A DNA stretch of 5,842 nucleotides from an uncultured Sphingomonas sp. (GCA_934555855.1 CAKTFL010000151.1:1-5842); one strand, 5' to 3'. Counted from the first letter of the stretch, positions 1-5,842 are shown. The notes: a model not told the origin generated them from the sequence alone. Numbers and translations are program-made.

Positions 1-215
1 TCGCCTGGGATGACCTGGGCATCCATGCCGAAGTCGACGGCGTTATGCTCGACGAACATGTCGAGCTCCTCGAAGCTGCCCTCATCGAGCAACACGTCCA
101 GCCGCTCTCGCGCCGTCAGCTTGCCCTTGGCGTGCTGGGCGGCGATGCGCCGTGCCCCGCCGCCCAGCCGCGCGGCCTCGCGCCGACGGGCAAGCTCTTC
201 GATGGTGGACGACAT
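1..215 (-). CDS. pccB: Propionyl-CoA (acyl-CoA) carboxylase beta chain, N-terminal part
   Basis: Only the first 71 residues are in the window; the rest lies beyond the left edge. Read on the minus strand from the ATG at 215-213, the protein begins [20 protein letters not shown], continues through [20 protein letters not shown] (residues 25-44) and reaches [13 protein letters not shown] (46-58). This is the highly conserved N-terminus of the biotin-dependent propionyl-CoA carboxylase carboxyltransferase (beta) subunit. With the biotin-carrying alpha subunit, that enzyme carboxylates propionyl-CoA to methylmalonyl-CoA in the cytoplasm. The start is supported by a purine-rich GGAGAGG just upstream (about 220-226 on the minus strand). 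The gene is divergent from acs, with 75 bp between the two start codons. Related acyl-CoA carboxylase beta subunits (acetyl-, methylcrotonyl-) share the fold, but the [15 protein letters not shown] and [11 protein letters not shown] blocks fit PccB best. The substrate cannot be proven from the N-terminus alone. Confidence 0.9.
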   Translation of the reverse strand, partial: MSSTIEELARRREAARLGGGARRIAAQHAKGKLTARERLDVLLDEGSFEELDMFVEHNAVDFGMDAQVIPG

Positions 216-290
216 GACCCTCTCCGGTGTTTGCGTCCCTCAATCGTCGGGGCTAGTCCGAAAAGCAACCCGAGCACGGCAGGAGAGAAC
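216..290. other. Divergent intergenic region pccB/acs
   Basis: These 75 bp separate the pccB start (minus) from the acs start (plus) and must hold the promoters of both unless one lies inside the neighbouring gene. Shine-Dalgarno sequences flank it on both sides: GGAGAGG for pccB, and AGGAGAG at 281-287 for acs. I see no convincing sigma-70 -35/-10 pair. The best plus-strand candidate is TTGCGT at 231-236, 17 bp from TAGTCC at 254-259, and it is poor at -10. No clear operator palindrome was seen. Confidence 0.5.
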
Positions 291-2222
291 ATGGCTGAGG
301 ACGTCTATCCGGTTCCCGCCGAGTGGCAGGACGCCGGGATCGATGAAGCGGGCTACCAAGCCATGTCCGAGGCGGCCGAGAGCGATCCCGACGCCTTCTG
401 GCTGGAACAGGCGCAGCGGCTGCACTGGATCAAGGCGCCGAACAAGGCGGGACAATGGTCGTTCGACGAGACGGATTTCGGAATCAGCTGGTTCGCGGAC
501 GGCACACTGAACGTCGCGGCCAACTGCCTGGACCGCCACCTGGCCGAGCGTGGCGATACGGTGGCGATCATCTGGGAACCGGACGAGCCGTCGGAGGAGC
601 CGCGCCGCTTCACCTATGCCGAGGTTCATGCCGAGGTCTGCCGCTTCGCCAATGTGCTGAAGGCGCAAGGGGCGAGGAAGGGCGACAGGGTCACCATCTA
701 CCTGCCGATGATCCCGGAAGCGGCCTTCGCCCTCCTCGCCTGCGCGCGGATCGGCGCGATCCATTCGGTGGTGTTCGGCGGGTTCAGCCCGGAAGCGATC
801 GCCGGCCGCATCCAGGATTGCGACTCGCGCCTCGTCATCACCGCCGACGAGGGCCGACGCGGCGGCAAGCGCATCCCGCTGAAGGCGAACATGGACGCCG
901 CGATCGAGCGGATCCCGTCGATCGAGCGGGTGATCGTGGTCAGGGCGACCGGCGCGGACGTGCCGATAGGCGATCGCGACGTCTGGTACCATGAGGCGGC
1001 GGCCGGGGTGGCCGCGGACTGCCCGGCCGAGGCGATGAAGGCAGAGGACCCGCTGTTCATCCTCTACACCTCCGGGTCGACCGGAAAGCCAAAGGGGGTG
1101 CTGCACACCTCCGCCGGATACCTGCTCTGGGCGGCGTACACGCATGAGCTGGCGTTCGACTATCAGCCCGGCACCGTGTTCTGGTGCGCGGCCGATATCG
1201 GCTGGGTCACTGGGCATAGCTATGTCATCTACGGCCCGCTCGCCAACGGCGCCACGACGCTGATGTATGAGGGACTGCCCAACTGGCCCGATGCCCGCCG
1301 CATCTGGCAGGTAGTCGACCGGCATCAGGTCCATACGCTGTTCACGGCCCCGACGGCGCTGCGCGCGCTGATGAAGGACGGCGACGAGCCGGTCCGCGCG
1401 GCCAGCCGCGCCTCCCTGAAGCTGCTGGGATCGGTCGGGGAGCCGATCAACCCGGAGGCGTGGCGCTGGTATCACGATGTCGCCGGCGAGGGCCGATGCC
1501 CGGTGATCGACGCCTGGTGGCAGACGGAAACGGGCGGGATCATGATCTCCCCCCTGCCCGGCGCCACCGCGCTGAAACCGGGCTCCGCCACTCGTCCCCT
1601 GCCCGGGATCGAGCCACAGCTGCTCGGCGACAAGGGCGAGGTGCTGGAGGGCGCGACGAGCGGCAATCTGGTGATCGCCAACAGCTGGCCGGGGCAGATG
1701 CGAACGGTCTGGGGCGATCATGCGCGCTTTTTCCAGACCTATTTCACCACATATCCAGGCAAGTATTTCACCGGCGACGGGTGCCGCCGCGACGAAGACG
1801 GCTATTACTGGATAACCGGGCGGGTGGATGACGTCATCAACGTGTCCGGCCACCGGATGGGAACGGCGGAGATCGAATCCGCTCTGGTGCTCCACCCCAA
1901 GGTCGCGGAGGCGGCGGTGGTCGGGATGCCGCATGACGTGAAGGGCCAGGGCATCTACGCCTATGTCACGCTCAATGCCGGTGAAACGGGCTCTGCCGAG
2001 TTGCACGACGAGTTGCGCCGGCACGTCCGGCGGGAGATCGGCCCCGTGGCGACGCCCGACGCGCTACAGTTCGCGCCCGGCCTGCCCAAAACACGGTCAG
2101 GCAAGATCATGCGCCGCATCCTGCGAAAGATCGCGGAAGGTGACGTGGCGAACCTGGGCGATACCTCCACGCTGGCGGACCCGGCGGTGGTGGACGACCT
2201 GGTCGCAAACCGGGTGGGGTGA
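291..2222 (+). CDS. acs: Acetyl-CoA synthetase (acetate--CoA ligase, AMP-forming)
   Basis: A 643-residue enzyme that converts acetate, ATP and CoA to acetyl-CoA through an acetyl-AMP intermediate in the cytoplasm (E. coli Acs is 652 residues). An N-terminal cap domain (about 20-75) is followed by the AMP-binding domain, with P-loop [11 protein letters not shown] at 259-269, the GEP nucleotide site at 383-385 and [10 protein letters not shown] at 407-416. W410 aligns with the acetate-pocket Trp414 of enteric Acs. The hinge motif [15 protein letters not shown] spans 510-524, with hinge D513 and CoA contacts S519 and R522. The C-terminal motif [11 protein letters not shown] (599-609) carries K605, equivalent to K609, which is acetylated by Pat-type acetyltransferases to switch the enzyme off, so that control is possible here. 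The numbering runs at a constant offset of -4 from E. coli over this region. The ATG at 291 is chosen for its AGGAGAG at 281-287 and family length. An in-frame ATG at 45 would run antisense through pccB and adds unrelated sequence. The WWQTETGG pocket and full C-terminus favour acetate over propionate (PrpE). Confidence 0.97.
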   Translation: MAEDVYPVPAEWQDAGIDEAGYQAMSEAAESDPDAFWLEQAQRLHWIKAPNKAGQWSFDETDFGISWFADGTLNVAANCLDRHLAERGDTVAIIWEPDEPSEEPRRFTYAEVHAEVCRFANVLKAQGARKGDRVTIYLPMIPEAAFALLACARIGAIHSVVFGGFSPEAIAGRIQDCDSRLVITADEGRRGGKRIPLKANMDAAIERIPSIERVIVVRATGADVPIGDRDVWYHEAAAGVAADCPAEAMKAEDPLFILYTSGSTGKPKGVLHTSAGYLLWAAYTHELAFDYQPGTVFWCAADIGWVTGHSYVIYGPLANGATTLMYEGLPNWPDARRIWQVVDRHQVHTLFTAPTALRALMKDGDEPVRAASRASLKLLGSVGEPINPEAWRWYHDVAGEGRCPVIDAWWQTETGGIMISPLPGATALKPGSATRPLPGIEPQLLGDKGEVLEGATSGNLVIANSWPGQMRTVWGDHARFFQTYFTTYPGKYFTGDGCRRDEDGYYWITGRVDDVINVSGHRMGTAEIESALVLHPKVAEAAVVGMPHDVKGQGIYAYVTLNAGETGSAELHDELRRHVRREIGPVATPDALQFAPGLPKTRSGKIMRRILRKIAEGDVANLGDTSTLADPAVVDDLVANRVG

Positions 2223-2234
2223 CCCCACGCTGCT

Positions 2235-2261
2235 CACCACCCCGGCTTCGCCGGGGTGGTG
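2235..2261. terminator. Bidirectional hairpin terminator between acs and the MFS gene
   Basis: A perfect 11-bp stem (CACCACCCCGG, 2235-2245, pairing with CCGGGGTGGTG, 2251-2261) encloses a CTTCG loop, which can close one more C-G pair. It begins 12 nt after the acs stop codon, and on the other strand 8 nt after the transporter stop. It therefore sits exactly where two convergent transcripts end. No T-run follows on either strand. This resembles the hairpins often seen at gene ends in GC-rich proteobacteria, but it weakens the case for classical intrinsic termination. It may instead protect 3' ends or act together with Rho. Confidence 0.75.
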
Positions 2262-2269
2262 GATCGGGT

Positions 2270-3472
2270 TCAGGCCAAGGCCATGACGGGCTTGCGCTCA
2301 GCCCTGCTCACCGCCAGCGAGATGGCCCAGAACAGCAGCCCGCCCAACGCCAGCGCGCAGCCGACCCAGCCGGTCGACGTCCAGCCATAGCCGCCGGCAA
2401 TCGCCATGCCACCCAGCCAGGGGCCGAGCGCGTTGGCGGTGTTGAAGGCCGAGTGGTTCAGCGCCGCCGCGAGGCTCTGCGCGTCCTCCGCCACGTCCAT
2501 CAGCCGTGTCTGCAGCACCGTGCCCAGCGCCCCGCCCGCGCCGATCGCGAACACCGCGAGCATGATCGACCAGAGCTGGTGCGCCGCAAACGGATAGAGC
2601 GCCAGCGACACCGCGCTCCACAGCAGCAGCACGCCCGCGGTCGGCATCAGCGCCCGGTCGGCGAAGCGAGGCGCGATCAGGTTGCCGGCGGTCAGGCCGA
2701 CGCCGAACACGCCCAGCACGAACGGAACGGCCCGCGGCGACACGCCCGTCACCTCCATCAACGTGGAGGCGAGATAGGTATAGACAGCAAACAGCCCGCC
2801 AAAGCCGATCGCGCCGATCGCCAGCGTCAACCACACCTGCCCCCGGCGCAGCGCGGCCAACTCCTTCAAGGGACTGGCGCCCGGCTCCGGCCGGTCGGGC
2901 GCGACCACGGCCAGGATCATCGCCACCGTCGCGAGCGCACAGACCGCGACCACTCCGAAACCCCAGCGCCAGCCAAGCGCCTGTCCCAGCCAGTTGGCGA
3001 AGGGCACGCCGATGATGGTGGCGCAGGTCAGGCCGAGCATCACCCGCGCCACCGCCTGCGTCCGCTTCTCGGGGGGCACCAGCGACGCGGCGACCAGCGC
3101 GGCAATGCCGAAATAGGCACCATGCGGCAAGCCGCTGAGAAAACGGAAGACCAGCATCGCGCCATAGCTGGGCGCCAGCGCGCTCAACCCGTTGGCGAGC
3201 CCGAACAGCGACATGAGCAGGACCAGCAGCGTTCGCCGGCTGAGCCGCGCCGCCAGCACCGCAAGCAGCGGCGCGCCGACCACGACGCCGAGCGCATAGG
3301 CGCTGATGACGTGCCCGGCAGTCGGCTCGTCGATGCCGAGCCCGCGCGCGAAGAAGGGCAGCAAACTCATGGTCGCGAATTCGGTGGTCCCGATCGCAAA
3401 GCCGCCCAGCGCCAGCGCGAAATGGACCAGGATCACCGGCCGGGCCTGCGCCGGGGCGCGTCGATCGTTCAT
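2270..3472 (-). CDS. MFS transporter, DHA1 family (AraJ/YdhP-like efflux permease)
   Basis: A 400-residue inner-membrane protein of very hydrophobic composition, with the length and pattern of a 12-helix major facilitator. TM1 carries GGFAIGTTEFATMSLLP (23-39), typical of the AraJ/YdhP/NepI-like branch of drug:H+ antiporters. The TM2-TM3 loop is YALGVVVGAPLLAVLAARL followed by SRR (59-80). It occupies the motif A position but lacks the usual Asp, as is common in this branch. RFLSGLPHGAYFG (110-122) corresponds to TM4. TM5 holds GLTCATIIGVPFANWLGQ (147-164), a motif C-like antiporter helix. A charged loop with PDRPEPG separates the two halves. The ATG at 3472 is preferred because AGGAAG lies 5 nt upstream and the family N-terminus follows at once. 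An upstream in-frame ATG at 3514 would add 14 residues with no good ribosome site. Such proteins export sugars, purines or drugs, but the substrate cannot be read from the sequence. No regulator gene adjoins it. Confidence 0.92.
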   Translation of the reverse strand: MNDRRAPAQARPVILVHFALALGGFAIGTTEFATMSLLPFFARGLGIDEPTAGHVISAYALGVVVGAPLLAVLAARLSRRTLLVLLMSLFGLANGLSALAPSYGAMLVFRFLSGLPHGAYFGIAALVAASLVPPEKRTQAVARVMLGLTCATIIGVPFANWLGQALGWRWGFGVVAVCALATVAMILAVVAPDRPEPGASPLKELAALRRGQVWLTLAIGAIGFGGLFAVYTYLASTLMEVTGVSPRAVPFVLGVFGVGLTAGNLIAPRFADRALMPTAGVLLLWSAVSLALYPFAAHQLWSIMLAVFAIGAGGALGTVLQTRLMDVAEDAQSLAAALNHSAFNTANALGPWLGGMAIAGGYGWTSTGWVGCALALGGLLFWAISLAVSRAERKPVMALA

Positions 3473-3487
3473 GCTCGCTTCCTGCAA

Positions 3488-3502
3488 TGCTGCGCCGCAG
3501 CA
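3488..3502. promoter_or_regulatory. 15-bp perfect palindrome upstream of the MFS gene (candidate operator)
   Basis: TGCTGCG-C-CGCAGCA is a perfect inverted repeat of 7-bp arms around one central base. It lies 15 bp upstream of the transporter ATG (3472), just outside its Shine-Dalgarno (3478-3483), and 77 bp upstream of the divergent GTG at 3580. It could be a repressor operator or a small hairpin in the transporter 5' UTR. The regulator is unknown, and a chance palindrome in GC-rich DNA is possible. Confidence 0.4.
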
Positions 3503-3579
3503 AAGAACCACCATGTCGAGTGCCGACCCGCCGCCGTCAAGACGTTGGACATGCAGGCGTCCGCGATTAAGAAGCGCGG

Positions 3580-4548
3580 GTGACCAGTCAGCCTACCCTC
3601 GCCGTGCTCGGTGCCGGCTCGTTCGGAACCGCGGTCGCGACCGCGATCGCGCGGAACGGCAATGCCGTGACGCTTCTGTGCCGCACGGCGGAACAGGCAG
3701 AGGCGATCGCCAACACAGGCGAGAATGCGCGCTATTTTCCCGGCCACCAGCTCAGCCCGCTGATCAGCGCGACGGCGGAACTGGATGTGGCGCTGAAGGC
3801 GGAGATGCTGTTCCTCGCCTTTCCGTCCAAGGTGATGGACGATTATGCCGGGCGAATCGCGGCGGGCGCACGCCAGAACGCCGTGGTGGTGAACCTGATA
3901 AAGGGGCTTCATCCGCAGCATTTCACCTTTGCCGAGCTGTTCCGGCGAGTGGCGCCCGGCATCGGCTATGTCGCGCTGAAGGGGCCGACCTTTTCCCGGC
4001 CGCTGTTCCTGGGTGAATGGTCGGGCATGACCTGCGGCGCGGACGACCCGTCTGTGGGGGCGCAGGTGACGCGGCTGCTGACCGGCGGATCGCTGGCGAT
4101 CGACACCATCCCCTCGGCCATGTCGGTCGATATCGCGAGCGCGTTGAAGAACGTCTACGCGATCGCGCTGGGCCTCGTCGGCTCCACCGGCCCGTCGGAG
4201 AACACGACGTTCATGGCGGCGACGCTGGTCATCAAGGAGCTGCGGCGCCTGCTCGATGCGCTGGGTTGCCATCCCGACGTGCTGTGGAGCTTTTCGGGGG
4301 TGGGCGACATCCTGCTGACCGGGCTGTGCGACACCAGCCGCAACCGCACCATCGGCCTGATGATGGGCAAGGGCATTCCGATCGACCTCGTCCGATCCGA
4401 CTTCGTCGCGGAGGGGGTACGCGCGGTGGAGGCGCTGGAGGCGCATTGCGGCCATGTCGCGACGCCGCTGCTGGATGCCGTGGCCGAGGTGCTGCATGGG
4501 CGGCAGGGTCCGGCGCATATCTTCGAGCAGTTCGGCTCCACCGCCTGA
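3580..4548 (+). CDS. gpsA: Glycerol-3-phosphate dehydrogenase (NAD(P)+), GpsA family, divergent
   Basis: A 322-residue protein of the NAD(P)-dependent sn-glycerol-3-phosphate dehydrogenase family, which reduces dihydroxyacetone phosphate to sn-glycerol 3-phosphate for phospholipid synthesis. The Rossmann motif GAGSFGTA is at 11-18, followed by NLIKG with family lysine K108 at 105-109 and GPTF at 135-138. The catalytic domain has ALKNVYAIALG at 188-198 with the conserved Lys K190, GVGDILLTG at 240-248 with D243 and T247, SRNR at 253-256, and VAEGVRAVEAL with the family EGVR motif. Several spots differ from canonical GpsA. The usual GP(S/T)FAxE reads GPTFSRP, losing the Glu. The usual DNARAALITRG region reads SENTTFMAATLVIKE. 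The name gpsA is therefore a family call, and a different polyol-phosphate substrate or a paralogue role is possible. GTG at 3580 is the only start available, because an in-frame TAA lies at 3568-3570. The ribosome site is weak (AAGAAG at 3569-3574). The gene is divergent from the transporter. Confidence 0.85.
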   Translation: MTSQPTLAVLGAGSFGTAVATAIARNGNAVTLLCRTAEQAEAIANTGENARYFPGHQLSPLISATAELDVALKAEMLFLAFPSKVMDDYAGRIAAGARQNAVVVNLIKGLHPQHFTFAELFRRVAPGIGYVALKGPTFSRPLFLGEWSGMTCGADDPSVGAQVTRLLTGGSLAIDTIPSAMSVDIASALKNVYAIALGLVGSTGPSENTTFMAATLVIKELRRLLDALGCHPDVLWSFSGVGDILLTGLCDTSRNRTIGLMMGKGIPIDLVRSDFVAEGVRAVEALEAHCGHVATPLLDAVAEVLHGRQGPAHIFEQFGSTA

Positions 4549-4610
4549 TCGCCGAAAGGTCCGGCCCACCGCTTCCCGGGCGCAGCCGGTCGCGCGGATC
4601 GGCGGGCTGA

Positions 4611-4638
4611 CGGAACACAGTCGTTCCGCAAACGTAAC
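4611..4638 (+). promoter_or_regulatory. Candidate EcfG-type (general stress) promoter
   Basis: GGAAC at 4612-4616 is separated by 16 bp from CGTAAC at 4633-4638. The alphaproteobacterial general stress sigma factor EcfG recognises GGAAC-N16/17-CGTT, so the -35 is perfect, the spacing is right and the -10 matches in three of four core bases. The -10 ends 30 bp before the ATG at 4669, which leaves room for a short leader with the GGAGA ribosome site. A 6-bp inverted repeat (CGGAAC at 4611-4616, GTTCCG at 4623-4628) overlaps the -35. No competing sigma-70 promoter is obvious here. Confidence 0.5.
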
Positions 4639-4668
4639 TCCCATCAGATCGCAACGATGGAGATACAC

Positions 4669-5241
4669 ATGCGCGATACGATCCTGGCTGCCGGCCTGCT
4701 TGCCGCCTTGAGCGCCGCCCCGGCCCTGGCCCAAACCGCACCAGCTCCCGCCGCGCAGGCGCCGGCCGGTACCGCAGCGGCACCGCAGGCGGCCGCGCCG
4801 GTACAGGTCACCGCGGGCGCTTCGATCGTCGATGCCACGGGTGCATCGGTCGGCACCGTGGCGCAGGTGAACGGTGCCACGGTCGTGGTGGATACCGGCA
4901 CCAACAAGGTCGGCGTGCCGGCCGGCAACTTTTCGCAGGGGCCGAACGGACTGATCCTGGGGAATACCAAGGCGGAACTGGATGCCGCGGCGTCCCAGGC
5001 GGCAGCTCAGGCGCAGAGCCAGCTGCAGACGCTGCTGGTCGCGGGTACCGACGTGCATGGCGTCAACGGCGCCGTGCTGGGCAAGGTCAAGGCGGCCGAT
5101 GACCAGCTGGTCACCGTCACGAGTGCAAAGGGCGGCGACGTCCGCCTGCCCAAGAGCGGATTCGCGGCGACGCCGGCGGGCCTGACGATCGGCATCGCAC
5201 AGGCCGATTTCGACAAGGCGGTTGCTGCCTCGCGCAGGTAA
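4669..5241 (+). CDS. Secreted protein with two internal beta-rich repeats, function unknown
   Basis: A 190-residue protein of no function I can name. Residues 1-21 look like a Sec signal peptide: a short charged start, the hydrophobic run ILAAGLLAALSA, and cleavage after A19-L20-A21. An Ala/Pro/Gln-rich linker (22-46) follows. The rest is two copies of one unit of about 62 residues. Copy 1 (about 47-107) has AGASIVDATGASVGTVAQVN, then VGVP, then PNGLILG, then AELDAA. Copy 2 (about 123-186) has AGTDVHGVNGAVLGKVKAAD, then VRLP, then PAGLTIG, then ADFDKA. An Ala/Gln-rich stretch (108-120) joins them. The G-x-x-V...G-x-x-(V/L)-G-x-V pattern resembles PRC-barrel-type small beta domains, but that is an inference. 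The start at 4669 is preferred over the ATG at 4657, because GGAGA at 4659-4663 sits 5 nt before it and overlaps the upstream ATG. A candidate EcfG-type promoter precedes it, so it may be a stress-induced periplasmic protein. Confidence 0.85.
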   Translation: MRDTILAAGLLAALSAAPALAQTAPAPAAQAPAGTAAAPQAAAPVQVTAGASIVDATGASVGTVAQVNGATVVVDTGTNKVGVPAGNFSQGPNGLILGNTKAELDAAASQAAAQAQSQLQTLLVAGTDVHGVNGAVLGKVKAADDQLVTVTSAKGGDVRLPKSGFAATPAGLTIGIAQADFDKAVAASRR

Positions 5242-5250
5242 TCGCATCAG

Positions 5251-5279
5251 GGCTCGGCGGCGGGGACCGTCGCCGGGCC
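5251..5279 (+). terminator. Hairpin terminator after the repeat-protein gene
   Basis: Bases 5251-5262 pair with 5268-5279 in a 12-bp stem that includes two G-U pairs (5254-5276 and 5260-5270), around a GGGAC loop. It starts 9 nt after the TAA at 5239-5241 and lies between two convergent genes. The two G-U pairs become A-C mismatches in the opposite transcript, so the hairpin favours the plus-strand gene. There is no T-run after it, so efficiency is uncertain. Confidence 0.6.
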
Positions 5280-5295
5280 TCCTGCCTGCCAGGCT

Positions 5296-5842
5296 TCAGG
5301 CGGCGCGACGCAGTTCCGGGGCCGCGAGGCCATTCAGGAACTGTTCCGTACAGCGGTCCCATGTGAACTGCCGCCCCGCCTCCGCACAGGCTCGCCGTTC
5401 GAGCCGCAGCGCCCCGGCGATCGCGACATCCAGTTGCTCATCGAGCACGCCCCCGGCGGGCGGCACCACGTCAAGCGGGCCAGGTACGGGAAAAGCGGCG
5501 ACCGGCGTCCCGCTCGCCATAGCCTCGATCATGACCAGGCCGAACGTATCGGTACGGCTGGGAAAGGCGAACACGTCGGCGCTGCGGTAAGCGGCGGCGA
5601 GGCGCTCGCCCCGGAGCGCCCCCAGGAAATGCGCGGCCGGCCAGCGCCGCTTCAATGCTGCCAGCGCCGGGCCGTCGCCGACCACCACCTTGCTGCCCGG
5701 CACGTCGGCGGCCAAAAACGCGTCCACATTCTTTTCCGGCGCTAGGCGGCCGACATGCAGCATCAACGGGCGCGGCAGGTCGGCCAGGTCGGCCAACATG
5801 TCGCTGTCGGGCCGGAACAGCTCCAGGTCGACGCCCCTACTC
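5296..5842 (-). CDS. Glycosyltransferase, GT4 family, C-terminal part
   Basis: The visible part is 181 residues plus the stop codon (5296-5298); the reading frame stays open to the right edge, so the start is missing. It begins SRGVDLELFRPDSD, a conserved interdomain stretch of GT4 enzymes, and continues as their C-terminal nucleotide-sugar-binding Rossmann domain. HVGRLAPEKN is encoded at 5757-5728, followed by VVVGDGP, HFLGAL and ADVFAFPSRTDTFGLVMIEA. The usual EX7E donor-binding motif reads D-X7-E here (Asp codon 5548-5550, Glu codon 5524-5526). These enzymes transfer a sugar from a nucleotide donor with retention of configuration, acting at the inner face of the cytoplasmic membrane in many glycolipid and polysaccharide pathways. 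The TDTFGLVMIEAMASGTPVAA signature resembles bacterial glycolipid mannosyl- or sulfoquinovosyl-type transferases, but neither donor nor acceptor can be decided. The ATG at 5799 is internal to the domain and is not the real start. Confidence 0.9.
   Translation of the reverse strand, partial: SRGVDLELFRPDSDMLADLADLPRPLMLHVGRLAPEKNVDAFLAADVPGSKVVVGDGPALAALKRRWPAAHFLGALRGERLAAAYRSADVFAFPSRTDTFGLVMIEAMASGTPVAAFPVPGPLDVVPPAGGVLDEQLDVAIAGALRLERRACAEAGRQFTWDRCTEQFLNGLAAPELRRAA

Noticed and set aside
231..259. Sigma-70 promoter for acs (TTGCGT-N17-TAGTCC)
   Set aside because: The -10 matches the consensus in only the first two positions, too weak to annotate as a promoter. A minus-strand pair for pccB (TTGCTT-N17-GATTGA) is equally weak.
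45..290. N-terminal extension of acs to an ATG at 45
   Set aside because: The added 82 residues run antisense to the conserved pccB start and resemble no Acs N-terminus. The ATG at 291 has a good Shine-Dalgarno and gives the family length.
240..2024. A 594-codon open frame antisense to acs
   Set aside because: Its translation is Arg/His/Asp-rich with no recognisable motif, and the opposite strand encodes a complete, colinear Acs. Long antisense frames are expected in GC-rich coding DNA.
2219..3583. A 454-codon plus-strand open frame over the transporter gene
   Set aside because: The product is dominated by Gln, Arg and His with no family resemblance. The minus strand gives a well-formed MFS protein with a ribosome site.
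4561..4589. Possible hairpin (CCGGC ... GCCGG) after the gpsA-like gene
   Set aside because: Five-bp arms with a 19-base loop and no T-run are well within chance in this base composition.
3469..5247. A 592-codon minus-strand open frame across the gpsA-like and repeat-protein genes
   Set aside because: It is antisense to two recognisable genes and an intergenic region with promoter-like signals. Its composition is that of a GC-rich shadow frame.
1..5842. Mobile element, CRISPR array, tRNA/rRNA, toxin-antitoxin or defence system
   Set aside because: I looked for direct repeats, terminal inverted repeats, tRNA-like clover folds and small paired genes on both strands and saw none. The genes are metabolic, transport and envelope genes of even composition.

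Overview
This is a high-GC window (roughly two thirds G+C by eye) with compact, classically bacterial genes. Protein style and content suggest an alphaproteobacterium, most likely a sphingomonad. The clues are a PccB N-terminus and GT4 glycosyltransferase of the kind found in that group, an Ala-rich secreted protein, and an EcfG-like promoter (the alphaproteobacterial general stress sigma factor). The taxon is an inference; no rRNA or marker gene is present.

Layout, left to right. (1) 1-215, minus strand: the first 71 residues of the propionyl-CoA/acyl-CoA carboxylase beta chain (pccB), running off the left edge. (2) 291-2222, plus strand: a complete acetyl-CoA synthetase (acs), divergent from pccB across 75 bp. 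(3) 2235-2261: a strong hairpin between the convergent ends of acs and the next gene. (4) 2270-3472, minus strand: a 12-TM-type major facilitator (DHA1, AraJ/YdhP-like). (5) 3473-3579: a divergent intergenic region with a perfect 15-bp palindrome. (6) 3580-4548, plus strand: a divergent member of the GpsA glycerol-3-phosphate dehydrogenase family, with a GTG start. (7) 4549-4668: a leader region with an EcfG-like promoter (GGAAC-N16-CGTAAC) and an overlapping inverted repeat. (8) 4669-5241, plus strand: a secreted 190-residue protein made of two copies of a beta-rich unit. (9) 5251-5279: a hairpin terminator. (10) 5296-5842, minus strand: the C-terminal 181 residues of a GT4-type glycosyltransferase, whose 5' end lies beyond the right edge.

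Gene orientation alternates almost everywhere, so most genes are probably single transcription units. The only tandem pair (gpsA-like, then the repeat protein) has 120 bp and a candidate promoter between its members. Functionally, pccB and acs both handle short-chain acyl-CoAs (propionyl-CoA carboxylation, acetate activation) and may be co-controlled. The gpsA-like gene and the glycosyltransferase could both relate to glycerolipid or envelope synthesis, but nothing in the sequence ties them together.

I found no mobile element, CRISPR array, tRNA, rRNA or defence system. This looks like ordinary chromosomal housekeeping sequence. The items most worth a second look are the stress-type promoter with its two-repeat secreted protein, the non-canonical GpsA homologue, and the palindrome in front of the transporter.
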